Source of the DNA: Brachionus koreanus
Taxonomy: Eukaryota > Rotifera > Eurotatoria > Ploima > Brachionidae
Assembly (NCBI GenBank): GCA_016987375.1
Contig: PJRA01000508.1
Coordinates: 1,542,247 to 1,606,246, forward strand
Reading direction: 5' to 3'
DNA: 64,000 bases
Part shown: positions 31,059 to 42,189 of the stretch, one piece after another
How positions within the stretch are numbered: position 1 is the stretch's first letter
Layout of the letters: each line of letters starts with the position of its first letter
Program-made: the position numbers and the translations under genes
The notes under the pieces: generated by a model
Seen by the model: only the letters and a program-made list of their open reading frames with translations
What the model was told of the DNA's origin: nothing
The model's database searches: none

Positions 31059-33267
31059 AGAAAATATTTCATTTTATTTTAATCAATATCGTCCTTTAAT
31101 TTAAGTTTTATTTCATGCTTTTTTTTAAAATAACCAAATTTAAGCGCTCACTTGAAACGATGATTAAATAGCAATAGAAATTAAAATCCACTCAAAAAGG
31201 ATTTTTTCAAATTTTAAAAACTCATTAATACTGCACACAAACGTTTGACCAAAATTTTTTACAATTTTTAAACTTTTTTTTTCGAAATTAGATTTTCGCT
31301 TTTTTATCGAAATTTTAACTAAATTTAATTCAATAAAATAAATAAATAATTTTTTGTTATTGCTATTCAATTTATTATATTTTTTTTTCTCATCTATGTC
31401 AAAAACTGAAAATTATTAATTAAATTAAAGACAATTAGAAAATATTTTTAATTATTTTATTTAAATGTTTAGTTTTTTTGTAAACCTAATTATTAAACCC
31501 GGACCATAACTCAAATTTACTTGATAATTTTCAGTTTTTAATGCGGGCTTGACTTCGCATTTAACATGTGTAGGATGGTCGCTTATGCGTGTACTAAAAC
31601 CTAAGAATTAACACTATAAGCAAAAAATTTTTAAATCCTCATGTCTTTTGAAAAGATTTTTCAAATCAATATATCTTTTTTGATTTATGTAAATTTTAAA
31701 ATTTTCTTTAAAAAATGATATAAATTTTTATATTTATTATATTTTTTTATAATATATTTTTGAATTAAAAAAAGGTGAAAAAATGCTTGGTGCTTCTAGT
31801 GTTAAAATTTATCCCATGCATGATATCGCAAGGGTTTACTGTATTTCAATTTGATCTATTTTTGCTTAGAAATCAAGATAATTTTAAATTAAGATGCTTT
31901 TTAAATTATTTAAATTAACTTTTTACTGTCTTCATAATAACCTTTAAAAACTTAAAAACTGCTTATTTTCCTAATTTCAAAAAAAATATGTATTTTTCTT
32001 AAAATTTTAAAACCTTACAAAACAAATACTATAATTTATTTGGTTAAATTTCAAACTAAAAAATAAATAAAATTCTATTACTTGTATTTTTTTTAAAAAT
32101 ATATTCAGAATGGAACTCCATGATTTATTTCTATTTTTTTTAATTATTTCAGTCATAATTGGATTTTTTAAATTAAAAAATATAAAACCAATATGTCTAA
32201 ATAAATTCTAAATTTAGAATTAAATAAGTTTTTAGCATCTATTAATTCTAGGTTGGAAAAAAGGTAAACACAGGTAATTCAATCAAAATTTTTTCTGCAT
32301 TTTATTTGAAAATGACTTATCTGCTTCTCCTTTTTGAAAATTATTAATCAGCGATTATTCAAGAATAATTAGCTTGACAAAATTGAATGGTCTTAGTGCT
32401 AATATTAACAAATTGATGAAAATTGATGTTGATGGTCTTAACTTGAGTTGAGCCGAATTAAATTAAGTATGACTAAGAATTTACAGACAAAAATTTACAT
32501 AAAACTTTAATATTCTCTATTTGTAAAGAAATGTTCCTTTATAAAATGAAGATTCAATCTACTTTCAACTCTTAGAGCACATCGTTTTGTACAAAACTAA
32601 ACCGCATAGAAAAAAGCTCATTTATCAATTGTTTATGGTAGACTATAATAAACCCATAAGAGCAAAATTATTGTTTGAATTTAATCATAAGAATAGAAAT
32701 CTTGGTAAGATAATAATTAAGTTTAATTTTTTTAAATAAAGGTCGATTCGAGTATTAAGTGAAGATTTTAGTATCAAGATTGAAGAAAAATTTGTCAAAT
32801 TTAAATTGAATTGATTAGAAAATTTGAATTAATTTATTTAGTTTATTTAATATTTGTATAATTTCAGAATATTTTTCTAATAATTTGACTAAATCTATTT
32901 AAAGATCAAAGTCGGAAAAATTTTTCAACCAATTTTATTATAAAAATTAAATTATTTTAAAATTTTTTTTGATTTACGATTAGATTGAATAAAAAATATT
33001 AAATTTATTGAATAAAAAGCAAAGAGAGAAAGTAGCAAAAAGGGTCCAAAGACCCCTACGGCTTTTGAGATTTAATAAATTTTTATTTTTTTCTTCTGTC
33101 CATGGAACTTAAAATTCAATAAATAACAATGATTAAATATTATTTGAAAATTAAGTTAATTAATTCAAATGAAAAATTACAAAAAGATTTTTATTTAAAA
33201 AATTAATTTAATACTATGTCTTATAGACGAAAGTGATTAAATATATTTATTATATATTTGAATTGTT
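31059..33267. other. AT-rich spacer between ZCCHC7 and the secreted-protein gene
   Basis: The genes are convergent, so both 3' UTRs lie here. Apart from the MITE at 31608-31805, only low-complexity A/T sequence is visible. The minus-strand open frame near 31164-31370 is Lys/Ile-rich with no support and is omitted. Confidence 0.45.
31608..31805. mobile_element. piggyBac-like MITE, copy 2
   Basis: A 198-bp relative of the element at 14964. The left end is TTAACACTATAAGC (decayed terminal repeat) and the right end is TGCTTCTAGTGTTAA. The interior shares AATATATCTTTTTTGA and GAAAAAATGCTTGGTGC. Confidence 0.7.
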
Positions 33268-33703
33268 TTATTTGTCCCAGCCATATCTACTTAAATCATG
33301 ATCCAACTTGTTTTTCAATCTTTCAAAAAGACCTTGACTTTTTAATTGTCTTCGATCATTTACTTTGTGTTCCAAGGCGAATTCTTTAAAAAAAATATTT
33401 AATTTTTTCATGCTTAACTAAAAGACCAAATATAAACCATTTTTAATGTCTAATTCTTCTCTCATTTTTTCAATATCGTTCAACTGCTTCAATAGGTATG
33501 AACGAATTATACGATAGACCAGGTCAGCCTTCTAAATTTTTAAATTTAGAAAAAAAAGCTTTTAATTTATAATAACTTACCTCAGTTTGTAAGGTTTCTT
33601 GAGAATCAATATCAAATAAGCGTTTGGCACAATTACCATATTTTGGCATGAAAATTGACAAAATGACTAAAAGTGCTATCAATTTATTTAAAAAACAATT
33701 CAT
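33268..33703 (-). CDS. Small secreted protein, possible peptide precursor
   Basis: Three short exons, 110 codons: 33703-33581, 33531-33438, 33383-33268, with standard GT-AG introns of 49 and 54 nt. The N-terminus is a signal peptide (MNCFLNKLIALLVILSIF, then MPKYGNCA). It is followed immediately by a KR dibasic site, and a second dibasic RR occurs at KVNDRRQLKSQ. The rest is charged and probably helical (LLKQLNDIEKMREELDIKN; LFERLKNKLDHDLSRYGWDK at the C-terminus). There is one Cys after the signal region and no known domain. Dibasic sites and helical segments suggest a prohormone, but no amidation signal (GKR) is present and I do not recognise the family. A GATAG acceptor-like site lies 11 nt before the ATG. 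Confidence 0.65.
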
Positions 33704-34523
33704 TATACTTCGATCTATCAAAAAAATGATATAAATTTTTTTAAATTCTGCCTAATTTATATAAAAATTCTGACTAAAATTATTATTGTAACCAAGCAAA
33801 ATTTGTAATTATTAAATTAAAATCAAGCAAAATTTGAATAACAAAATAAACACAGTCATAACCTGAGGCTTTTGAAAACTTTTTATTTCTAAGATAAGAA
33901 TAATTTTTTGTTTATAAAAATTTTTTAATAAAAAATCTAAATTGTGACTTTCTTTTCATGACTTATTAGTAAGAATTTCAAAATCACTAAGTTACAAATT
34001 AAAGATTATATAAAGAACAAAAAATTACAAATTAACAATTTTACAATCATTTATCAAATAAAGCCCAATTTTTGCAATTTAAAATTCTACTTAAATATTC
34101 TTGAACTATTCCTATGAGTCAGAGTCTCTTTGCATGCCAAAAAGAATTTTTTTTCGTTATTTTTAATAATAATTTTTATTTATTATAAAAATAAAAAACA
34201 AAAACTTTTTTTTTACAAGTTGTTGAAAAATTTTTTTGATCCTTGTTTATTTGAACACTTAGCCTTTTGTTTGAAAAAAATAGACATAAATCCTGCAAAT
34301 ATTTAGCTTCCAAATTTAAAATTATTAAACAGTTGATCTAATAATAATTTTTAATTATTAGACAAAAATTTTAATCTTTGATGATTAACTTTGAATATCT
34401 TTATTAAATCTTAAAAGTTAAAAATCAGATTTATGGCTAAGAAAACTAATAAAAGCAGAAATTATTTTATTCATTCTAATATAAAGATAGTATACTTGAA
34501 AAATCAATAAAAAGTTTTTTTAA

Positions 34524-34682
34524 CTCGCAGATTTCAAATAAATATATCTTTTTTGAATTATGTAGATTTTAAAATTTTCTTTAAAAACTGATATTAATTT
34601 ATAAAATCATTACAGTTTTTTATGAAATATTTTTGAATTAAAAAAAAAAATAAGAAACAATGCTTGGTGCTTCTAGTGTTAA
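34524..34682. mobile_element. piggyBac-like MITE, copy 3 (5' truncated)
   Basis: Shares TTTCAAATAAATATATC, TTTTGAATTATGTAGA and the right end TGCTTGGTGCTTCTAGTG-TTAA with copies 1 and 2. The left terminal repeat is missing, so the copy is truncated. Confidence 0.7.
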
Positions 34683-36059
34683 ATTATTTTATTGTGTTCA
34701 ATGATTAAATTATTGTGCTCTCAATTGTTTTAACTCAAGTGTCAAAAAAAATTCTAGACGATGTCTACTGCTATAAAAACGAGTTTAAACAATTTAATAG
34801 AAGTATATAGCGCTAAGGCTATTTTATTAATTCTCATTAAAATAAATAAAATGAAGTTTAAATGGAATTTTTGAAAAAATAAAATTTCAGTATTGTTTTT
34901 TAATTGCAGTTATAGCTATTAAGTTTTAACAAGCTTTTTATTAAAGAATTTGTAAACTAAACAAAAAATTTAATAGGAAATTGAGAAAAATATCATATTT
35001 ACCAATATTAAGATAAAAATTTTACTCTTTTCCAAAAAAAAAAAACCAATTAGGAAACATAAGAAATTATTTTACATTTTTTTTGTTAAAATTAGATTTT
35101 AGAATTTAAACAATACTGAACAAAACAGTGAGTTATTTTCAAAATATTTTTGATGTCATAAATGATCACAATTGTTTTAATTGAGCATATTTTTGTTTCC
35201 TTTTTAAGAATTGTGATATTGGAATAATCGTCAGAATTTTATAAAATAGACATTATTTAAAATAAAATGAATTTTAAATAAAAGTTATGATTAATTTAAA
35301 ATGAAAATTTTATTGATAAATTTAATTGATTAGCATGTAAAATTTTTTATAAAATTATAATTTATTAAAAAAAAACATTTTTCAATTGCATATTATGATT
35401 TTTTATGTATTTTCAACAGCAAAATTACCAGCATGGTATTTTCGAAATTATTTTGAGAAATTATCAATTTTTCATTTTTTTTAATTTTTAATTTATATCA
35501 TTTTTTAAAATGTGTTCAAAAATTTTTAATTTTTAATGTAAAACAATTTTTACTAATTGAAAATTATAAAAAGCCCGTGATCAGCTCGAAGATTGGGGAA
35601 TTTTGCTGATATTGATTCCGGTTTCTCAGTTAAGGAAATAAATATTGAAAATGAGAGTGGTGTTGGAGCATCACGTGGTTGAAACTTAAAGTTTTCAATT
35701 TAAAACATTTTATTAGATTTTATTTAGTTTGTGGGCTTGGATTGCTTCATTTGTTTTAAAAAAATTGCTATAAAACATTATTTTTTTCTTGTTTCTTAAA
35801 CATCCGAAGGGGTGGAGATTATTGTTTTATATATTGATGCGCATGTCGCTGAAACAAAATTATTCATCATTAGTTTTATTTTTAATTCTTTGATTTGACA
35901 GCTGTATCTATTTTTTTTTATTTGTTTAATTACAACCTTTTTGAATAAATAAAAAGAAACTTCATTATCAATACGACATTAAAGATATATTTAAAATTAA
36001 GGTTTTTTTTTTCGATTTTTTAATTTATTATTAAAAAAACAACTATTAGCTAATCTTCA

Positions 36060-36330
36060 AATATAAACCATTATGCTCTATAGTCTTTAATCATCTATTA
36101 GCGAGTATTACGATTCCTCTCTTGTACTATTGACGGCTTTTGGCTTGATGAGGTCGATCCCTTCCAGCTCTTCTATTTTTGTCATTGTTCTTTTAGCTGT
36201 ATGAGGTCTAGCGTTATCTTGAAGAAACTAAGCTACCTTTCGGTCGCCAAAGAAGCAATTTTTTCTTGAGGTGAAGCATACATTGGTTCTGAATGTTCAG
36301 AATAAATTCTGCATTTAAATTGTCTATATC
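36060..36330 (-). mobile_element. Mariner-type transposase fragment (degenerate)
   Basis: The minus strand reads LQDNARPHTAKRTMTKIEEL. This includes the DNARPH signature around the second catalytic Asp of mariner transposases. A stop lies three codons upstream, and the downstream PPYSPDLAP block is not intact. Only the catalytic-core piece remains; it is a dead copy. Confidence 0.75.
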
Positions 36331-36397
36331 AAGTTCAAAGTATATTACTGAAAATTTCAGCTAACACAGATTAACTTTTTATCAATAATTATTTCAA

Positions 36398-36443
36398 AAA
36401 TAGATCCACTTCTCATGAAAGATAATGATGAGAAGATCTATTT
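36398..36443. repeat. Small imperfect hairpin
   Basis: AAATAGATCCACTTCTCAT and ATGATGAGAAGATCTATTT form an imperfect stem of about 16 pairs with a short loop. It lies between the two mariner-type remnants and may be transposon-derived. Confidence 0.4.
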
Positions 36444-37189
36444 GGAAAACTGCTCATCAATAATGACGTGAAAGTAAAAAAATTTGACAATTTTCAGTTT
36501 AAATTTTCATCCAATCTAAATAAATTTTATGACTCAACATAATATAATATAGCAGGATTTTAACGAAGTCACTTGTGAACTTGAAAAAGTGCTTGTTATA
36601 ATCGAAATTTGTTATAACCAAAATAAAACAAATAATAATTTTTAAAACTTTATTTTAAAATAAAATAAAACTGGAATTAATAAATTTAATTAGAATACCA
36701 TTTCTAGCTTTTTTTCTTAACAATTATCCAAATTTCATTGCGATTGTATCTGATTATATTTTGTAATCATTATAAAATTGAGATAAAATTATTTCTAAGC
36801 TCAATTAGCTTTATATATTTAATCTTTCTGTTTTATTAATTGATTTTTTGATATCATATATTAAATAATTAAATTATTATTTAAGAACAAAACTATTCTA
36901 AAAAAGCAAAAATATTTTTTAATTGATAAATCCGATTCAATATGTTATGATTTTAAATTTTGATCTTTGTTGATCGAAATAGAATAAAAAAGCTAAATAA
37001 AGTTAAAAAATTCAGCTTTTGAAGAACCATAAAAATACTTGATTTAAGATTTTTATTTCAGTTATTTTTTTAAATGAATATTTTAAATATTTTGTTTAAA
37101 AAATTTCATTTTTATTTTATTTAGTTAGAATTTATTTTTAACTGGTGTTGCCTTGTTATTTTGAATAATGAAAAATATCTTTGTTTTAA

Positions 37190-37745
37190 TGGTAATGAAA
37201 TGCCAGTAAATGTTGGATATTATACAGATGACAAATAAAAATGTCCAGAAAATATTCGTTTTGCTGGAAAAGAATAGTTTCCAAAAAAAATTTTTAGAAA
37301 GCAATTTCTGAGCGCGGAATGTCAAAAGCCTTTTTCCGCATGTCAAAATCAACTTCAATAAATTCGAAGGTTTATATCAAAAATGCTTGGAAAAACGACT
37401 TCTTCCATTCATCGAAAAGTGTCACAGTGACTTTAATTATTTGTTTTGGTCTGATTTAGAAAGTGGTCATAAATCTACTGAGGTGATTTTTTGAATAAAT
37501 GAAATGGTTTTTTAAAACATTTGGAGGATTTAAAGACATTAATCCCCCAAATGTTCCACAAGCAAGATCAATAGAGAACTTTTGGGATATCGTGGCACAG
37601 AATGTCCATGAAAAAGGTTGGTAAGTAACAACAGAATAACAATTGATTCGACTTATTGAATCATGTTTAAAAAAACTGATTCAAACTTTTTACAATCACT
37701 GGTGTTGGGTGTTAAGACAAAATTGAGATCTATAGCTGACAAAAA
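37190..37745 (+). mobile_element. Tc1/mariner transposase remnant (degenerate)
   Basis: Across shifted frames the plus strand gives ENIRFAGKE, AISERGMSKAFFR, KCLEKRLLPFIEKCHSDFNY, LFWSDLESGHKSTE and DINPPNVPQARSIENFWDI, then HEKGW. This order matches the C-terminal half of Tc1-like transposases, including FWSDLASSHYS around the second Asp and NPPN-PQARPIE-FW near the last acidic residue. At least two stops and frameshifts make it inactive. Only the C-terminal half is visible, and no terminal repeats were found. Confidence 0.8.
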
Positions 37746-38235
37746 AATCTATAGGTGTGTTGTCTCTATACAAAAAATAATTTCTAACAGATAATAAAAA
37801 AAGAATTAAATAAAAAATGAAATTTTGATTTGACTTTTACTATTCCTAAGTTAAAGATTTTGAATTTTGTATAACTTTTAATTAAATTAACCGTTTAAAT
37901 CTAAATCTCTTTTTAAAAATTCTCTAAATTCTTTAAAAGATTTACATATTTTCTCATTTTCAAGGCTTCAATATTAAATTCACTTTTTTAAATAAATAAA
38001 ACGGCAGACAACAACTGTTGGTAAACTTTTGCTTTTATATTAACTTGTTTTTTTTTTGGAATAAAAAAAATCAAAACGATTATTAAAGAAATTTTATTTC
38101 AAAGTAAATAAAAATACAATGCTAATAATAATAAATACATTTAAGATTTAATTTACATTTAACAATTTAAAAATAAAAAATAAAATTCAAATGGGCATAG
38201 ACTTGGCTTTTTCGATTTTTTTAATAATACTTGAT

Positions 38236-41200
38236 TTAAAGATCGGTTTTGTTGCAAGAACTAGACGTATTCGAATCGACAACAATTTGTTTTAAATTTA
38301 AAATTTTTTTATTTTTCACATTTCCATTCGATTGAAACACTTTATGCTCTTTTTCATCTTTAAAAAAGTAATCAGGTACCTCATCTGATTGATTAGCGGT
38401 GATATTAATTATGGGATTTAAATTAAAATTTTTTTGCACTATCTTCGGCGATGCATAACTAGGCTCTTGAGGCCTCAATTTTCTATTCATATTGAGCGAA
38501 TTAAGAGAAGAAATCGACTCAGAAGTTTCTAAAGTGCCATTAGTTGCTTGTTTTTTTAACTCATATCGTTTAAAAAGCTCATTAACTGGCAAATTAAGCT
38601 GCTTGACAGCTGGATCAAAATTTCTGCATTTCAAACTACGATTGACGGGCAATGTTCGATACGAGTTGTTTACATCGCTGGCTAGTAGAATAGCCTGCTT
38701 TGGCGAATTGGAATTCGAGCCTGAATTTTTAAATGTCCGAAAGTTGTTTGACAATTTGGAAGATATTGTCGTGGAAGCCAAAGATTCATTGGAGCTTTTT
38801 TTCTCTGAAGAAGAAACCAGAACCAGAAGCTGATTAGTTTTGCCTGAAGTTGTCGATTTGGTGGAGTTTGACGAACTGGAGGCAAAATTTGAATTTTCAT
38901 CTGAGCTTGTGTTAACAATTAATATTGCCTGCTCCTCTTCTTGTATCATGTCTTTGGACATGAAACCAGGCTTTCTAAATCCACCAGTCTCATCCTCGTC
39001 ATCTGTGCTGTTGCGATTTGAATTCAGATTTAAGAATTCGGAAGATGTCAAAGAGGAAGGCGAAGCCGATGACTTGGCTAATGTGGTCTTTTTGCTGTCT
39101 GTATATATTTCACATAGGTGTTTTTTGGCACTGTTATTTAAACTTTTTTGACGCTTTATTTTTTTATAATAAACTGAAAAGAGACATAGACTAGTGATCA
39201 AAACCAAACTAAAAACTAATACTGAAACAAATAAAACAATTAGATAGTTGAAATTTTTTGTCTTTCCTAAATCTATAAAGCCAAACAATTTATTTAGATT
39301 ATTTTTATTTGATATTTTTCTGTAATGAGAAATGCTTTTGGGATTTTTTCGATACAATTTTCCATTTTCGAACTGAGAAATAACACTGTAGAATTTAGCA
39401 TCCTCGATGTCATCATCATTCAAACCATAGTCATATTCAAAAAATTCTTGGCTGTTCAAACCAGACTCGTTTATAATCGATTTTAGCAAAGAAATTTTTT
39501 GCTCAAAGTCTTCTGTTTGATTGACCAGGACAACAAATAGATAATGTTTTGTGCTTTTCATATGAGTCTCAGATGAATCACTAATGTTCAAAATAAGACC
39601 ATAGAAACCACTAATATTTGGGTCTATTTCGAAATTGTTGTTTCTCAATCGAAACGAACCGATCAAGTTCGATTCTTGATTTTGACTCGACTTGGACTTT
39701 TGAGTCAAGTCAAATTTTGAGTAAAGATTTCCAGTTTTGGAGTCAATGCCAAACAAATTAGAATTTTGTTCATTAAATTCCAAATTTTTATCCATTTTTA
39801 GCCTAATTTGTTTTTCAATTTTAAATCTTAGAATTGAATTGAGGCCCGAGTCGGCATCTTTGGCCATTATTTTGCTCAATCTAGACACAAGTCTGTTATT
39901 TTCAATAAATGAGTCATTTATTATTGAATTTAATCTAAACACTAGAGGAAGCTCCTTGTCAACAGGATGCTCTACTACCGGTTGATTATCGTTTAAATCA
40001 ATCACATCAATACGAATCAAGCAAGTTGAATTTAAAGTTGGCGTTCGATTAAAATTATCATAGGCAATTACTTCTAAATCTAAGCTTTTTATCATTTCAA
40101 AATCCAACTCGTTTATTTGATACAAATCGCCAGTCACGTGATCAATTCTAAAAAAGTCATTTTTATTCACAAACGCATATCTAACCTGGCTATAGTTAGA
40201 TCCTTGCTTATCAAAATCATGAGCCATTACTTTTCCGAATATTTCACCATTTGAAGGCTTATAATTTTCAAATACTTGATATTTGTAAATATTTTTTTCA
40301 AATCGAGGCTGATTGTCATTTTTATCAATTAATTTAAATAAAATTTTCACGCTTTCCTCATTTAATCCATCGCTAGCTAAAACTTGAAAATTATAATTTT
40401 CCTTGAGCTCTCTATCCATTAGGCTAGCTTGGGCCTCAATGATTCCGCTCAATGCACCAATTCTAAATGAATCGAGCTTTTCTTTTATTGAATAAGTAAT
40501 ATTTTGATCAATGTCCCTGTCAATTGCAGCCACTTTGCCAATTTCTATCCATCCATCGTTTGCATTTGTCAACTCATCTATTTCAAACACATAAGCAAGT
40601 ACTTTTTTTGTAGACTGGTCAATTTTTGTTTGATTGCTAAGCGGCAAAAATCTAGGCCTATTATCATTTTCATCCCTGATTTTAATTCTAAGCATAAAAC
40701 TGGTCTGCAATGGCGGTTGACCAAAGTCAATTGCGCTTATGTTTATCAAATAAGCATCATAAAGCTCTCGATCAAGATTTTGCTTGAGCATTAATGAATA
40801 GATATTGTTAAATAGATGAACTAAGCCAAAATCATTTGACTCCTCATATTCACTTATGTAATCCTGATACTCGTTTAGCTCTTCTGTTTGTCTTCTGTAT
40901 TCTTTTATAGCCAAGTTGACTTTTCCGTTCATGCTCGAGTCTAAATCAGTGACCAAAATTTGGGCTATGAATGTGTTGGGCATAGTCCATTCGCTTAATT
41001 CAATTTCATTGTTTGAATTAAGCTGCAAATTTGTGTTAAAATCATCGATAGTATTCGCAAAAGTTAAGTTTATTTGCGGATAATTGTCGTTTATGTCGTT
41101 TAAATAAATAATGCAATTTGTGTACACTGGCATCGAGTTTGTCAAGCCCGAGTCCTGGGCTTTTACGACCAACCGATGCACTGAGTTTTCTTCGTAGTCC

Positions 41201-42189
41201 AAATTTTTGATTAAACTAATCCATCCAGTTGTTGAGTCAATAAAAAATTTGTCACTATTGTCCTTTAGCGAGTATCTGACCAGGCCATTTAGTCCATCGT
41301 CTTTGTCTTCAGCATGAACACGGATTAGACGAGTATTGACCAAAGCTTTGTCTTCGTCCAGGCGATACTCGTACTGATTTTGGTCGAATATAGGCAAATT
41401 GTCATTTATGTCAATTATTTTAAGGATGACCAAACAATTTCCAGTTAGAGGCCTTTCATCACTAGGACCATCGGAAGCTTCGATTTTAAATCGAACTTCG
41501 TGCACTGCTTCATAGTCAAAAGGTTGCAAAATTATTAAATTTAATTGTGGTTGAGTGGACGACTTGTCCACAAATAATCTTAATTTTGAATTGAGCTCTT
41601 TTAATATTTCACCATATCTAGGTAGTTTTTCATCAATGGGAACTATATTATAGTTGATTTGAGTTTGATGCGAGTCTCGGTCGACAGCTGCCGGCAAAGG
41701 TATGCTGAAGTTGAGTGGTGCTCCTTCGCTAACATTTAGAACAATGACGTCATTTGGAAACTTTGGCGCAAACTCATTCTTATCCTCAATGACTACGTCA
41801 AAGGATAAAAATTTTTGAATTTTGGAATTGGATGACTTGGTTTGAGTGGCCACTATTTCAACGGGAAGACTGCAATTGCTGGTCAATGTGCACGGACCGC
41901 ACACTTTATTCTCGCACAAATACTCTCGGTCAATGGTGCGCTGGGTCTTTACATGTCCGGTGAGCTGGTCAATGATGAAGTAGTGGGATGTGATTGAATG
42001 TGGAGAGTAAAATCTAAATTTGTAGTCACTAGTGGCCAAGTCATTTATTTCAAGTTTGTGTGCCAAGTCGACTACCAAGTGGCCTATGGGCGGTTCTTCC
42101 AAGATCACAATCGGCTCAAAGCGAAACACGTTTGTACTGTGGCCAAAACACATAAGGCTAAAAACAACTATTAAACTGAACGTTTGCAT
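38236..42189 (-). CDS. PCDH-like: Delta-type protocadherin, seven cadherin repeats, intronless
   Basis: A single 1317-codon open frame. The signal peptide is MQTFSLIVVFSLMCFGHS. The first repeat has the protocadherin disulphide-loop region (RTIDREYLCENKVCGPC ... CSLPVEIV). Repeat boundaries are marked by DKNEFAPKF (about 136), DINDNLPIF, DINDNYPQI, DENDNRPRF, DKNDNQPRF and DLNDNQPVV, giving seven EC domains as in vertebrate delta-1 protocadherins. LDRE/LDYE and DxD calcium-binding motifs recur. One TM helix lies at about 982-1006 (YLIVLFVSVLVFSLVLITSL). It is followed by a cytoplasmic tail of about 310 residues, serine-rich, ending NKTDL, which fits a class I PDZ ligand. It mediates homophilic adhesion and signalling, usually in neurons. 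Single-exon ectodomains are common in protocadherins. All plus-strand open frames over it are antisense shadows. Confidence 0.94.
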   Translation of the reverse strand: MQTFSLIVVFSLMCFGHSTNVFRFEPIVILEEPPIGHLVVDLAHKLEINDLATSDYKFRFYSPHSITSHYFIIDQLTGHVKTQRTIDREYLCENKVCGPCTLTSNCSLPVEIVATQTKSSNSKIQKFLSFDVVIEDKNEFAPKFPNDVIVLNVSEGAPLNFSIPLPAAVDRDSHQTQINYNIVPIDEKLPRYGEILKELNSKLRLFVDKSSTQPQLNLIILQPFDYEAVHEVRFKIEASDGPSDERPLTGNCLVILKIIDINDNLPIFDQNQYEYRLDEDKALVNTRLIRVHAEDKDDGLNGLVRYSLKDNSDKFFIDSTTGWISLIKNLDYEENSVHRLVVKAQDSGLTNSMPVYTNCIIYLNDINDNYPQINLTFANTIDDFNTNLQLNSNNEIELSEWTMPNTFIAQILVTDLDSSMNGKVNLAIKEYRRQTEELNEYQDYISEYEESNDFGLVHLFNNIYSLMLKQNLDRELYDAYLINISAIDFGQPPLQTSFMLRIKIRDENDNRPRFLPLSNQTKIDQSTKKVLAYVFEIDELTNANDGWIEIGKVAAIDRDIDQNITYSIKEKLDSFRIGALSGIIEAQASLMDRELKENYNFQVLASDGLNEESVKILFKLIDKNDNQPRFEKNIYKYQVFENYKPSNGEIFGKVMAHDFDKQGSNYSQVRYAFVNKNDFFRIDHVTGDLYQINELDFEMIKSLDLEVIAYDNFNRTPTLNSTCLIRIDVIDLNDNQPVVEHPVDKELPLVFRLNSIINDSFIENNRLVSRLSKIMAKDADSGLNSILRFKIEKQIRLKMDKNLEFNEQNSNLFGIDSKTGNLYSKFDLTQKSKSSQNQESNLIGSFRLRNNNFEIDPNISGFYGLILNISDSSETHMKSTKHYLFVVLVNQTEDFEQKISLLKSIINESGLNSQEFFEYDYGLNDDDIEDAKFYSVISQFENGKLYRKNPKSISHYRKISNKNNLNKLFGFIDLGKTKNFNYLIVLFVSVLVFSLVLITSLCLFSVYYKKIKRQKSLNNSAKKHLCEIYTDSKKTTLAKSSASPSSLTSSEFLNLNSNRNSTDDEDETGGFRKPGFMSKDMIQEEEQAILIVNTSSDENSNFASSSSNSTKSTTSGKTNQLLVLVSSSEKKSSNESLASTTISSKLSNNFRTFKNSGSNSNSPKQAILLASDVNNSYRTLPVNRSLKCRNFDPAVKQLNLPVNELFKRYELKKQATNGTLETSESISSLNSLNMNRKLRPQEPSYASPKIVQKNFNLNPIINITANQSDEVPDYFFKDEKEHKVFQSNGNVKNKKILNLKQIVVDSNTSSSCNKTDL

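Larger units (their letters stand above)
33704..38235. other. Transposon-littered spacer between secreted-protein gene and protocadherin
   Basis: No host gene found. It contains MITE copy 3, two Tc1/mariner transposase remnants and a small hairpin, listed separately, and otherwise A/T-rich DNA. 35575-35700 is less biased and reads ADIDSGFSVKEINIENESG in one frame, possibly another transposase scrap. Confidence 0.45.
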
